Shown: one piece after another, positions 27,089-35,193 of the stretch
Position numbering within the stretch: position 1 is the stretch's first letter
Layout of the letters: each line of letters starts with the position of its first letter
The notes under the pieces: generated by a model
Database searches by the model: none
What the model saw: the letters and a program-made list of their open reading frames with translations, nothing else
Told to the model about the DNA's origin: nothing
Assembly (NCBI GenBank): GCA_016196035.1
Contig: JACPYM010000066.1
Location: 122,259 to 186,258 of the forward strand
Direction of reading: 5' to 3'
Length of the DNA stretch: 64,000 nt
Source: Acidobacteriota bacterium
GTDB lineage: Bacteria; Acidobacteriota; Blastocatellia; RBC074
Position numbers and translations under genes: made by a program

Positions 27089-29515
27089 ATGTCAAAAAAG
27101 GTTTTGGTGATTGAGGATGACCGCTTGCACAACCAAGTGGTCGCGGGGCTGGCGCAAGCGCAAGATAGCGCCTTTGAATTTGAATTTGCCGAGCGGCTCT
27201 CGACCGGCTTGGCGCGGTTGGATAAAGGCGGCATTGATGTAGTGCTGCTCGATCTGGCGATGTCTGATGCCGAAGACCTCGCCATTCTGATCGAAGCGAA
27301 ACAACAACAATCTTCGCTACCGATTATTGTGCTCACACCCAATAGCAATCAGGAAACGGCGCGGCGCGCCCTGCAAGCGGGCGCGCAAGAATGTCTGCCC
27401 AAAGCGCAGCTCGATCAAACTTCGTTACGCAGCGCGTTGCAATCGGCGGTCAGCAGCCGTGTGGCTGAAGTAGATGACCTAGGAAAAGCTGCTTCAAGTA
27501 AAGGAAGTGGCGCAAGTGGTGGAAATGAAAGCGGTGGCAGCCCTGGTAACGAGGGCAAACCGGAAGGCGAAGGTGAAAAGGTGTTGGTGGAATTGAAGGG
27601 ACAAGCCTTGATTGACGAACAGAGCCGCGCGGCGTTGCGGGCCGTTGAAGAGCGTTACCGCACGCTGGCCGAACATTCAACCGAAGTGATTGCGCGTTGC
27701 GCGCTCGATGGGCGTTGTCTGTATGTTTCGCCCTCGGCGCGGCGCATCCTCGGCTATCAGGCCGAGGCTTTGTTTAACAAACCGTTCCAGCTTTTCGTCC
27801 ATCCCGAAGACAAAGAGAAGGCGGAGGCTTTGCGGCTGCGCGCCTTGGGTGAAAATCACGCCAGCGAAACCTATCGCTATCGCCATCAGGACGGCCATAC
27901 GCTTTGGCTGGAAACCGAAGCCCGGCTGATGCGCAACCCGCAAACCGGCGCGCCGCACGAAATCGTTTTTGTCGCCCGCGACATCACCCATCGCAAACAG
28001 GCCGAAAAACAAATGCGCCAGCAGGCCGCCTTGCTCGACAGCGCGCGCGACGCCATCTTGATGACCGATCTCGACGACCGTGTCGAATTGTGGAGCAAAG
28101 GCGCCGAGCGCATTTACGGCTGGACGGCGGAAGAGGCGCTGGGCCAAACGCTGGGCAAATTGTTTTACCCCGAAGGCTCGCCCAAATTCGATCAGGCGCG
28201 CGGCAAAGCTCTTGAACACGGCGAATGGTCGGGCGAAACCAAACAGCGCACCAAAGAGGGCCGCGAAATCACCGTCGAGGGCCGCTGGACACTGGTGCGC
28301 GACGAAGCCGGTCAGCCCAAATCCTTCCTCGTCATCAACACCGACATCACCGACCGCAAACGCATTGAAGCGCACCTGCTGCGCGCCCAGCGTATGGACA
28401 GCATCGGCGCACTCGCTTCAGGCATCGCGCACGATTTGAACAACGTGCTCGCGCCCATCCTGATGTCGCTGCGTCCGCTGCAACAAAAGCTTGCCGACGA
28501 TAATTCGCAACGCTGGCTCTCGCTGATTCAAAAAAGCGCCGAACGCGGCAAAGACCTGATCGGCCAGGTGCTCACTTTCGCCAAAGGGACGACCGGCGAA
28601 CAGGCCCCGTTGCAACTGACGCATCTGATCAAAGACATTGCGCGCATCCTCAAAGAGACGCTGCCGCGCAACATCGAACTCGATACCGAATTGCAGAGCG
28701 ATCCGCCCTACGTCATTGGCGACACCACGCAGTTGCACCAGATGCTGATGAATCTGTGTCTGAACGCGCGCGACGCCATGCCCCAAGGCGGGCACTTGCG
28801 CATCGAACTGGAAAGCCTGCTGCTGACTGAAAAAGAAGTGCCGCCGCAAACCGGCATTACGCCGGGCCGGTTCATCCGCGTCACCGTTAGCGACACGGGC
28901 ACCGGCATTCCCGCCGACCTGTTGGATCGCATCTTCGATCCGTTCTTTACGACCAAAGAGCACGGCAAAGGCACCGGCCTCGGCCTTTCGATTGCCATCG
29001 GCATCGTGCGCAGCCACGGCGGTTTTATTGACGTGACCAGCGAAGTCAACAAGGGCACGCAATTCAAAATCTACCTACCCGCCAGCGACGCCGTCGCCGC
29101 TGACATAGACGAAGAGCCGGAAGACGACATGACCGCCGGGCACGGCGAATTGGTGCTGGTCGTGGACGACGAAGAGAACATCCGCGAAGTCGTCGAGGCC
29201 ACGTTGCTGGCTTCAGGCTACCGTGTCTTAACGGCAGAAGACGGCGAAGTGGCGCTGCGCCTTTACGAACAGCATCAAGGCGAAATCAAAGTCGTCTTGA
29301 CCGATCTGATGATGCCCAAAAAAGACGGCGTGACCGCCATCCGCGAAATGCGCGCGCTCAATCCGCAGGTCAAAGTTATCGTCACCACCGGCGTCAAACT
29401 CTCCGGCTATCACGCCGAGGCTAACAAAGTCGGCTTCGGCGTTTTTCTGCCCAAGCCTTATACCGCCGATGAATTGCTGACGGCACTCGATAAGGTGTTG
29501 CGGAAGGAACAGTAG
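27089..29515 (+). CDS. Hybrid sensor histidine kinase (REC-PASx2-HisKA-HATPase-REC)
   Basis: An 808-residue paralogue of the preceding kinase. I start at the ATG at 27089 (MSKKVLVIEDD), where the receiver begins. The receiver has Asp55 (LLDLAMSD). A Gly/Ser-rich linker (about residues 130-165), two PAS/PAC units, HisKA with His448 in GIAHDLNNVLAP, HATPase_c with DTGTGIP and GTGLGLSIAIGIV, and a terminal receiver (Asp739 in LTDLMMPK) follow. Compared with its neighbour it lacks about four PAS units; the kinase cores are near-identical in layout, so one gene probably arose by tandem duplication followed by gain or loss of PAS domains. It is cytoplasmic. Confidence 0.9.
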   Translation: MSKKVLVIEDDRLHNQVVAGLAQAQDSAFEFEFAERLSTGLARLDKGGIDVVLLDLAMSDAEDLAILIEAKQQQSSLPIIVLTPNSNQETARRALQAGAQECLPKAQLDQTSLRSALQSAVSSRVAEVDDLGKAASSKGSGASGGNESGGSPGNEGKPEGEGEKVLVELKGQALIDEQSRAALRAVEERYRTLAEHSTEVIARCALDGRCLYVSPSARRILGYQAEALFNKPFQLFVHPEDKEKAEALRLRALGENHASETYRYRHQDGHTLWLETEARLMRNPQTGAPHEIVFVARDITHRKQAEKQMRQQAALLDSARDAILMTDLDDRVELWSKGAERIYGWTAEEALGQTLGKLFYPEGSPKFDQARGKALEHGEWSGETKQRTKEGREITVEGRWTLVRDEAGQPKSFLVINTDITDRKRIEAHLLRAQRMDSIGALASGIAHDLNNVLAPILMSLRPLQQKLADDNSQRWLSLIQKSAERGKDLIGQVLTFAKGTTGEQAPLQLTHLIKDIARILKETLPRNIELDTELQSDPPYVIGDTTQLHQMLMNLCLNARDAMPQGGHLRIELESLLLTEKEVPPQTGITPGRFIRVTVSDTGTGIPADLLDRIFDPFFTTKEHGKGTGLGLSIAIGIVRSHGGFIDVTSEVNKGTQFKIYLPASDAVAADIDEEPEDDMTAGHGELVLVVDDEENIREVVEATLLASGYRVLTAEDGEVALRLYEQHQGEIKVVLTDLMMPKKDGVTAIREMRALNPQVKVIVTTGVKLSGYHAEANKVGFGVFLPKPYTADELLTALDKVLRKEQ

Positions 29516-29671
29516 CCGGTTGTCGGTTGTCAGTAGTCGGTAGTCGGTAGTAATTTGTCGGCGTCCGGCAGCGGCCTAAACTGAAAAGCAATGGTGCTGA
29601 CAACTGCTAACCGGCAACTAACCACCGAGAACTAATAACCGACTACCGAATACTGACTACCGACTACCGAA
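29516..29671. repeat. GTAGTC-type repeat array with inverted arms
   Basis: GTCGGTTGTC/AGTAGTCGGT units at 29516-29552 and their complement (ACCGACTACCGA units) at 29639-29670, around an 86 nt middle. The array starts at the kinase stop codon and ends 1 nt before the ATG of the glycosyltransferase. It is the same repeat type as at 6880-7016. Confidence 0.8.
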
Positions 29672-30379
29672 ATGCAAAATCCACCCTTGCTCTCGATCTT
29701 GATGCCTGTTTACAACGAGGCCAAGACCATCCACGAAATCATCAAAAAAGTCGAAGATGCCAACATTGGCGACGTCCGTAAGGAACTGATCATTGTTGAC
29801 GATGGCTCAAAAGACGGCACCCGCGATGTCCTGCGCGAGATGAGCCAGACCTCGCCCCACAAGATTTATTTTCACGGCCAGAATATGGGCAAAGGCGCGG
29901 CCTTGCGCACGGCGCTGCATTACGCCACCGGCGATGTCGTTCTCATCCAAGACGCCGATCTGGAATACGATCCGGCTGAGTATGGCGAACTCATTAAACC
30001 CGTCATTGAGGGCAAGGCCGATGTGGTTTATGGCTCACGCTTGACGGGGGGGAAGGTGGGGCGCGCGTTCAATTTTTGGCACTACCTCGGCAACAAGCTG
30101 CTGACCTTTATCACCAACATCCTTTACAACGCGATCCTCTCGGACATGGAGACCTGTTACAAAGTCTTCCGCGCCGATGTCATCAAGAGCTTCTTGATCA
30201 AATCGAACCGCTTCGATTTCGAGCCGGAGATCACCGCCAAAGTACTCAAACGCAAATACAAGCTCTATGAAATGCCCATCTCGTATTACGGGCGCGATTT
30301 TGCCGAAGGCAAGAAGATCACCTGGCGCGACGGCTTCGCGGCAGTGTGGGCGCTGGTGAAGTATCGGTTTGTGGATTGA
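29672..30379 (+). CDS. Family 2 glycosyltransferase (polyprenyl-phosphate sugar transferase-like)
   Basis: A 235-residue GT2 enzyme: [13 protein letters not shown] at the N-terminus, the nucleotide-binding [11 protein letters not shown], and the DxD-type metal site QDADLEYDP, followed by YGSRLTGG. The size and the [10 protein letters not shown] and [11 protein letters not shown] segments fit the dolichyl/undecaprenyl-phosphate mannosyl/glucosyl transferase group. The protein lacks the C-terminal TM pair of some relatives. It probably makes a lipid-linked sugar donor for a cell-surface glycan. No ribosome site is visible because the GTAGTC repeat runs up to the start codon. The neighbouring methyltransferases may act in the same pathway, but that is a guess from position. 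Confidence 0.85.
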   Translation: MQNPPLLSILMPVYNEAKTIHEIIKKVEDANIGDVRKELIIVDDGSKDGTRDVLREMSQTSPHKIYFHGQNMGKGAALRTALHYATGDVVLIQDADLEYDPAEYGELIKPVIEGKADVVYGSRLTGGKVGRAFNFWHYLGNKLLTFITNILYNAILSDMETCYKVFRADVIKSFLIKSNRFDFEPEITAKVLKRKYKLYEMPISYYGRDFAEGKKITWRDGFAAVWALVKYRFVD

Positions 30380-30500
30380 CCTGGGTGCGCAGGCATCCCT
30401 GCCTGCGGCGTGGCGTCAGACGGGCACATGCTGACAGGCATCCCTCTGGCTTTATTTCGTCTGACGCCCTGCCGCAGGCAGGGATGCCTGCGCACCCAGG
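30380..30500. repeat. Inverted repeat, family B variant, overlapping a gene end
   Basis: Arms 30380-30422 and 30458-30500 (43 bp, two mismatches; outer end CCTGGGTGCGCAGGCATCCC). The interior resembles that of the copy at 38426-38546, read in reverse. The minus-strand methyltransferase gene ends inside this element (stop at 30452). On the plus side it begins directly after the GT2 stop. Confidence 0.88.
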
Positions 30501-31843
30501 TTGTCCGGCGCTTCCAATTGCAATGGCACACCCGGCGACACCGCGTCACCAAACAACAACCGCAATTCAGTCCTTCCCACAGGCGTCTCTGGCGGAATCA
30601 GCAAATTGACCTGATGCCCGCCAAACCGCGCATCCGCGCCGACGTAACTCGGTTCGATTACCTGTTCACCAATCTGCAACCGAACATTCTCGACACTCGC
30701 TCCGGCGGGCAAGTATTTGACGTAAAGCATCACCCAGGCTTTTGCGCCGCGCGTGTGTACATCCGTGCCGTAATCGCTGGCGTTGCGCACGGTCACGATC
30801 ACGGGTCTCAGCGGCTCCGGCTCGCAGAGCGAAAGCAACCCCGGTGCGCTTGGTTTATCGCCCGCCTGGCGCGCTCGTACTTCAACACAGCCGACAGCCA
30901 AACCCGCCGGTAGCCACGCCTCGACTTGCCAAAATGACGCACTCCAATCGCCATCCACCGGCCCGACGTAGCAGGGCAGGAGTGTGTGCTCGCCAAGTTC
31001 GACCACGACCGAATTGGCGTCCGCCGTTGACTCCAGGCCCTCCAACACCAAAGACAGACAGGCGTGATCGCCGCTGATGGGAACCTGCTTGAGCGCGCGG
31101 TTGTCGTGGCGGCCCGCTTCCACGATTCGCAACGATACGTGGCGGTCGCTTTGACCGTCTGGCCGCTTGCGCCATGTCACCCAGCAATACTGCGTGCCCG
31201 CGTCAAAGAGCCGCAGCAATTGCGCGCCCAACTCTCGTGCCGTTTGCCGCAACGCGCTTTCCGGCAAGGCCGCACCCGTCCAAGTGTCGTGTGCCTGTTC
31301 TAAAAACGCCGCATCCGCCGTGCTGTTGACGCCGAACTTGCAGATTCCGCCCGGTTTCAACACGCGAAACGCATCCACTAAATTCGCGCGAATCACCGCC
31401 GCGCTCGGCACGTGCTGAAACACATACGCCGAAAAGACCAGATCGAAATAATCACTGGGCAACGCCGCAAAATCGCAGCCGCTGGTCTCGTGGCAATGCA
31501 CGTTGGGGAAGGCGCGCAAGCGTTCGCGCGCCTGTCGAATCATCTCACCCGAAACGTCCACGGCGTGGACTTTGCCAAACAGTCCGGCCAGATGTTTGGT
31601 CATACGCCCGATGCCACAACCGATTTCCAGCACGCGCAATTTGCTTGGAGCGCGGCCCTGTGTCAGGAAACCCAGTTCGGCGCGCAACAGCTTGTCCACT
31701 TCGGCACGGCCCGTCTCGTCAAATTCCGCCTCGTCTTGTTCGACGCGGACGGTGTTGATGTACCACTTGGCGTTTTCGCGCGCGCGCGCGTTCCAATCGC
31801 GTTTCATCACGCTGCTGTAGTCATTGCTGATTGGTTCACTCAT
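30452..31843 (-). CDS. SAM-dependent methyltransferase with C-terminal TIG-like repeats
   Basis: A 463-residue protein. The N-terminal 230 residues are a class I methyltransferase: motif I LRVLEIGCGIGR at 69-80, acidic AVDVS, FDLVFSAYVFQHV, and VLKPGGICKFG. Residues of about 255-330 and 370-445 are two copies of a beta-rich unit (ENVRLQIG..., YVG..., LIPPETPVG) resembling one TIGR03437/TIG half-domain; the next gene's enzyme carries a single copy. The last 17 residues (ending LPAAGRQTK) are encoded by the family B inverted repeat, which also supplies the stop codon, so the original C-terminus may have been replaced. The substrate is unknown. It is divergent from the CmoB-like gene. Confidence 0.78.
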   Translation of the reverse strand: MSEPISNDYSSVMKRDWNARARENAKWYINTVRVEQDEAEFDETGRAEVDKLLRAELGFLTQGRAPSKLRVLEIGCGIGRMTKHLAGLFGKVHAVDVSGEMIRQARERLRAFPNVHCHETSGCDFAALPSDYFDLVFSAYVFQHVPSAAVIRANLVDAFRVLKPGGICKFGVNSTADAAFLEQAHDTWTGAALPESALRQTARELGAQLLRLFDAGTQYCWVTWRKRPDGQSDRHVSLRIVEAGRHDNRALKQVPISGDHACLSLVLEGLESTADANSVVVELGEHTLLPCYVGPVDGDWSASFWQVEAWLPAGLAVGCVEVRARQAGDKPSAPGLLSLCEPEPLRPVIVTVRNASDYGTDVHTRGAKAWVMLYVKYLPAGASVENVRLQIGEQVIEPSYVGADARFGGHQVNLLIPPETPVGRTELRLLFGDAVSPGVPLQLEAPDNLGAQASLPAAGRQTK

Positions 31844-31886
31844 CGGCGAGCAAAGTACTACAGGCGCTGGGCGGAATTAAAGGCGA

Positions 31887-32009
31887 CCTGGGTACGCACC
31901 GCTGCCAGCGTGCGGCCATCGCGGCAGGCGGGACAAGGCCGGAGGATTTCCTTTCAGCCTCAATCGGTATAACGCCGAGTCTGCACGCTGGCAGCGGTGC
32001 GTACCCAGG
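31887..32009. repeat. Inverted repeat, family B, between divergent genes
   Basis: Perfect 27 bp arms at 31887-31913 and 31983-32009 around 69 nt. Part of the interior (GCCGGAGGATTTCCTTTCAG) matches the interior of the copy at 38426-38546. It lies in the promoter region shared by two methyltransferase genes. Confidence 0.88.
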
Positions 32010-32055
32010 CTTCCCTTGTCACTGCTTCAACCTCTGTTGTACCTTGCCCGCGCCT

Positions 32056-33114
32056 ATGACAACTCAATTCACACCCTTACCCCAAGCGGACAGCGCCTTG
32101 CGCGAACGGCTTGCCGCAGTGATAGACGAACAGCGCGATGCTTTTTTTGCCAGCGGCTGGTGGCACAGCATTGATCTGGGCCAGGGCCGCATCACGCCCG
32201 GCGTGCACAAGTTGGAAGAGCTGCGCGACAACTACACGCGCTTTGGCTTGCCCGAAGATTTGACCGGCAAACGCTTGCTCGACATCGGCTGTTGGGATGG
32301 CTTCTATACCTTTGAAGCCGAACGGCACGGCGCGCAGGTGACTTCAGTAGACGTCTTTCAGCCGCAGACCTATTTTGCCGCGCGGCGCGAACTGCAATCC
32401 AAAGCCGAATTTCATGAGTTGAGCGTTTACGAACTCGACCGCGAAAAGCTTGGCGCTTTCGACATCGTGCTGTTCCTCGGCGTGCTCTATCACCTCAAAC
32501 ATCCGCTGCTGGCGCTCGAACGCCTCTGCGCCATGACCAAAGACGTCGCCATTATCGAAACGCATGCCGTAGACAACATCTTTCCCACCGAGCGCCCGGT
32601 CATGGAGTTTTACGAGATTGATCAACTCGGCGGGCAATACGACAACTGGTGGGGGCCGAATAGCACTTGCGTGATACAACTGGCGCGCGCCGCCGGGTTC
32701 GTGCGCGCCGAACCGTTGCGGCTGGAACCCACGCGTGTTGCGGTCAAAGCCTATCGCAATTGGCCCGCGCCAGAATTGGAAGCCACGCCTTCCTTGCGCA
32801 TTCGCCGCATCATCAACGCCTGCACCGATGAGGTGTGCTTCCCACGCATAGGCCGCCACGCCTATCTGGCGCTGATGGTCGAAGGCTTGCCCGTTGACGC
32901 TCAGCGTGAAAACGTGCGGCTGGAGATTGGGGGCTTCGGTTCCTTCGCCGTCTATTTCGGCGTATCGCGGCATGCGGAAGATGCGGGCTGTGTGCAAATC
33001 GCCGTGCCGATTCCGCCGGGGTTGAATGCTGGCAACGTAGTGGTGCGCCTGTGGTACGAACGCCAGCGCGCGGCGGACGCTGAGATTGAATTGATCGAAG
33101 GCAGTGAGTGGTAG
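32056..33114 (+). CDS. CmoB/DUF1698-like methyltransferase with C-terminal beta domain
   Basis: A 352-residue protein; I choose the ATG at 32056 because upstream codons are encoded by an inverted repeat. HKLEELRDNY, then FGLPEDLTGKRLLDIGCWDG (residues 63-82) and FYTFEAERHGA match the Methyltransf_9/DUF1698 family. That family includes tRNA uridine-34 carboxymethylating CmoB, although many acidobacterial members probably act on other substrates such as sugars or lipids. LFLGVLYHLKHPLLALERL is the typical post-II segment. The last 75 residues (VEGLPVDAQRENVRLEIGG to the end) form a beta unit shared with the methyltransferase encoded divergently. No CmoA gene is nearby, which argues against a CmoB role. 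Confidence 0.8.
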   Translation: MTTQFTPLPQADSALRERLAAVIDEQRDAFFASGWWHSIDLGQGRITPGVHKLEELRDNYTRFGLPEDLTGKRLLDIGCWDGFYTFEAERHGAQVTSVDVFQPQTYFAARRELQSKAEFHELSVYELDREKLGAFDIVLFLGVLYHLKHPLLALERLCAMTKDVAIIETHAVDNIFPTERPVMEFYEIDQLGGQYDNWWGPNSTCVIQLARAAGFVRAEPLRLEPTRVAVKAYRNWPAPELEATPSLRIRRIINACTDEVCFPRIGRHAYLALMVEGLPVDAQRENVRLEIGGFGSFAVYFGVSRHAEDAGCVQIAVPIPPGLNAGNVVVRLWYERQRAADAEIELIEGSEW

Positions 33115-33120
33115 AAGCCA

Positions 33121-33221
33121 TGTACAGCAGGCTGCCAGCCTGCTGCTGCCGTGCCAATGGCGGAATGGCAGCAATTATGGCGCTATGGTGAGTTATCAGC
33201 AGGCTGGCAGCCTGCTGTACA
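33121..33221. repeat. Inverted repeat, family D (CAGCAGGCTG arms)
   Basis: 25 bp arms at 33121-33145 and 33197-33221. Each arm is itself an interrupted palindrome (CAGCAGGCTG-C-CAGCCTGCTG), so alternative hairpins are possible. It lies between the CmoB-like gene and the first crotonase gene. Shorter AAGCTG/CAGCTT relatives are at about 45148-45170 and 45545-45568. Confidence 0.8.
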
Positions 33222-33241
33222 TTTATCCGGGAGGAAATATC

Positions 33242-34039
33242 GTGGCTGACGAAGTGATTCTGACCCAAGTCGAAAACAAAGTGGCGACCCTGACATTCAA
33301 TCGCCCCGAAAAATTGAATGCGTTATCGCGCGAGTTGTTGTCGCAATCCATCGAAGTGTTGAAACAATGGGGCCGCGACCCGGAAATAGGCGCCATTGTC
33401 GTCACCGGTGCGGGCCGCGCGTTTTGTGCGGGCGGCGATGTCGGCAATATGGCGAAGGAGAACGACGCGCCGCCGCAAACGCTGGAACAACAGATTGACG
33501 GCTTGCGCGAGATGCAGGAGCTTTCGTGGCTGCTTTACAACCTGCCGAAAGTCACCCTCGCCGCCGTCAACGGCCACGCAATGGGCGCGGGCTTGGGCGT
33601 TTGTCTGGCCTGCGATCTGCGCATCGCTTCGGAAAACGCTAAGTTCGGCACCGCGTATGCGAAGGTCGGTTTCGGCGGCGATTTCGGCACGACGTGGTTG
33701 CTGGCGCGTTATGCCGGCGCGCCCAAAGCCAAAGAGCTGTTCTTCCTCGGCGACATCATTGATGCAACGGAAGCGCACCGCATCGGCCTCATCAATCGCG
33801 TCTTGCCGCACGACAGTTTGCTGAGCGAGGTCCAAGCCATCGCCACGCGTATCGCCCACGGCCCGTTGACCAGCTATCGCTATATGAAAGCCAACGTCAA
33901 TCTGGCAATGACGACCGACTTCCGCACGCTGCTGGATCGTGAAGCCGAAACGCACCTACGCTGTGGGCAGACCGAAGACCACAAGGAAGGCGTGCGCGCC
34001 TTTCTCGAAAAACGTCCGCCGAATTTTTCAGGCCGCTAA
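33242..34039 (+). CDS. Enoyl-CoA hydratase/isomerase family protein (PaaG/ECI-like)
   Basis: 265 residues; GTG start at 33242 with GGGAGGAAAT just upstream. The crotonase fold is clear: FNRPEKLNALS, the oxyanion-hole strand GAGRAFCAGGDV, and VNGHAMGAGLGVCLACDLRIAS. Of the two catalytic Glu of true hydratases, the first position is Gly and the second Tyr (FGTAYAKVGF). An Asp is present three residues before TTWLL (GGDFGTTWLL), as in PaaG-type and delta-enoyl isomerases. I therefore favour an isomerase over a hydratase. It is followed by a second crotonase gene after a family A inverted repeat, so the two may form a short acyl-CoA degradation operon. Confidence 0.82.
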   Translation: MADEVILTQVENKVATLTFNRPEKLNALSRELLSQSIEVLKQWGRDPEIGAIVVTGAGRAFCAGGDVGNMAKENDAPPQTLEQQIDGLREMQELSWLLYNLPKVTLAAVNGHAMGAGLGVCLACDLRIASENAKFGTAYAKVGFGGDFGTTWLLARYAGAPKAKELFFLGDIIDATEAHRIGLINRVLPHDSLLSEVQAIATRIAHGPLTSYRYMKANVNLAMTTDFRTLLDREAETHLRCGQTEDHKEGVRAFLEKRPPNFSGR

Positions 34040-34041
34040 AC

Positions 34042-34139
34042 CGGGACGGTACCGCGCGCGTCAGCAAGCGGCGCGTCACTGCTGGCGGATTGGCGTAAGA
34101 GTAGAGCCTCCGCTTACTGACGCGCGCGGTACCGTCCCG
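34042..34139. repeat. Inverted repeat, family A (GGGACGGTACCGCGCGCGTC arms)
   Basis: Arms 34042-34071 and 34110-34139 (30 bp, one mismatch) around a 38 nt loop. It starts 2 bp after the stop of one crotonase gene and ends 16 bp before the next ATG. It is one of four copies in the window. Confidence 0.92.
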
Positions 34140-34155
34140 ATCTCAGGAGCAAATC

Positions 34156-34956
34156 ATGGAATTCCGCGAGATCATTTACGCCAAAGACCAGCACGTCGCC
34201 ACCATCACACTCAATCGTCCGGCCAAGCTGAACGCCTATTCCGAAGTGATGGTGCACGAGCTGTTGGCCGCGCTGGCCGATGCGCGCGATGACGACGCGG
34301 TGCGCGCCGTGATTCTGACCGGCGCGGGGCGAGGCTTTTGTTCGGGCGGCGACATCTCGACCGACTTTCAATATCCGGCGCGCTATCGCGGCCATAAGAT
34401 GGAAGCCATGCTCGAAATGCGTGAGAACATGCACGTGCTGGTCAAATTCCTGCGCCGCTTCGACAAGCCTACGATAGCCGCCGTCAATGGCGCGGCGGTC
34501 GCGGGCGGGCTGACGTTGGCGTTGTGTTGTGACTTTCGCATTGCTGCCGAGAGCGCGAAGCTGGGCGATACGAGTTTGAAGTTCGCCCTGATTCCCGATG
34601 AAGGCGGCGCGTATCTGTTCCCCAAATTCATGGGTTTGGAAAAGGCGCTCAAGATGTCGCTCTTTTCCGAAGTCTACCCGGCGCGGCAGGCCAAGGAACT
34701 CGGCTTGGTGACGGAAGTCGTGCCGGATGCGGAGTTGATGGCGACCGCACGGGCGTGGGCGGAACGCCTCGCTGCCGGGCCGCCGATTGCTATCCGCATG
34801 ACCAAACGCATGATGTATAAGCAGCAGACGATGGATTTGGAGAACGCGCTCGAAGACGCCGCGCTCAGCGTGATGGTGACGAACTATTGCGAAGACGTGA
34901 AGGAAGGCACGGCGGCTTTTCACGAGAAGCGGCAGCCGCAATTCAAGGGCAAGTAA
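34156..34956 (+). CDS. Enoyl-CoA hydratase/isomerase family protein
   Basis: 266 residues; the ATG is preceded by CAGGAGC. LNRPAKLNAYSEVM, GAGRGFCSGGDIS (oxyanion hole) and VAGGLTLALCCDFRIAAESAK are diagnostic of the crotonase fold. The positions of the two hydratase glutamates hold Thr and Ser, and a PDEGG motif (IPDEGGAYLFPK) follows. That again suggests an isomerase or other acyl-CoA chemistry rather than hydration. The MTKRMMYKQ segment near the C-terminus is typical of PaaG/EchA proteins. It shares its strand and probably its transcript with the crotonase 116 bp upstream. Confidence 0.82.
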   Translation: MEFREIIYAKDQHVATITLNRPAKLNAYSEVMVHELLAALADARDDDAVRAVILTGAGRGFCSGGDISTDFQYPARYRGHKMEAMLEMRENMHVLVKFLRRFDKPTIAAVNGAAVAGGLTLALCCDFRIAAESAKLGDTSLKFALIPDEGGAYLFPKFMGLEKALKMSLFSEVYPARQAKELGLVTEVVPDAELMATARAWAERLAAGPPIAIRMTKRMMYKQQTMDLENALEDAALSVMVTNYCEDVKEGTAAFHEKRQPQFKGK

Positions 34957-35070
34957 CGCTGAAAATTTCAAGAAGCAGAGTTTCCGAATTGAACCCGCGA
35001 AGCGGGTGGCCGGAATATAGCCCAGGGTGAAGGCGCAGCCGGAACCCTGGGAATAGATGCCAATCGTCAA

Positions 35071-35124
35071 CAAGCCCGTGAAACGGGCGACAGACAATGA
35101 TCCGTCGCCCGTTTCACGGGCTTG
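35071..35124. repeat. Inverted repeat (CAAGCCCGTGAAACGGGCGA arms)
   Basis: Perfect 21 bp arms 35071-35091 and 35104-35124 with a 12 nt loop. Weaker CCCAGGGT/ACCCTGGG and CCCGC/GCGGG pairs lie outside it over 34990-35185. It is between convergent genes, so it could terminate both. Confidence 0.85.
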
Positions 35125-35193
35125 TCATTTACGCGCTCGACACTGACGCCCTGGGCTTTATGCTGCCACCCGCATTCGCGGGCTGGTAAGCGT

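Noticed and set aside
34042..34139. A tRNA or riboswitch within the family A palindromes
   Set aside because: The long perfect stems and the variable loop do not match tRNA arms or any riboswitch core I know, and no anticodon loop can be placed.
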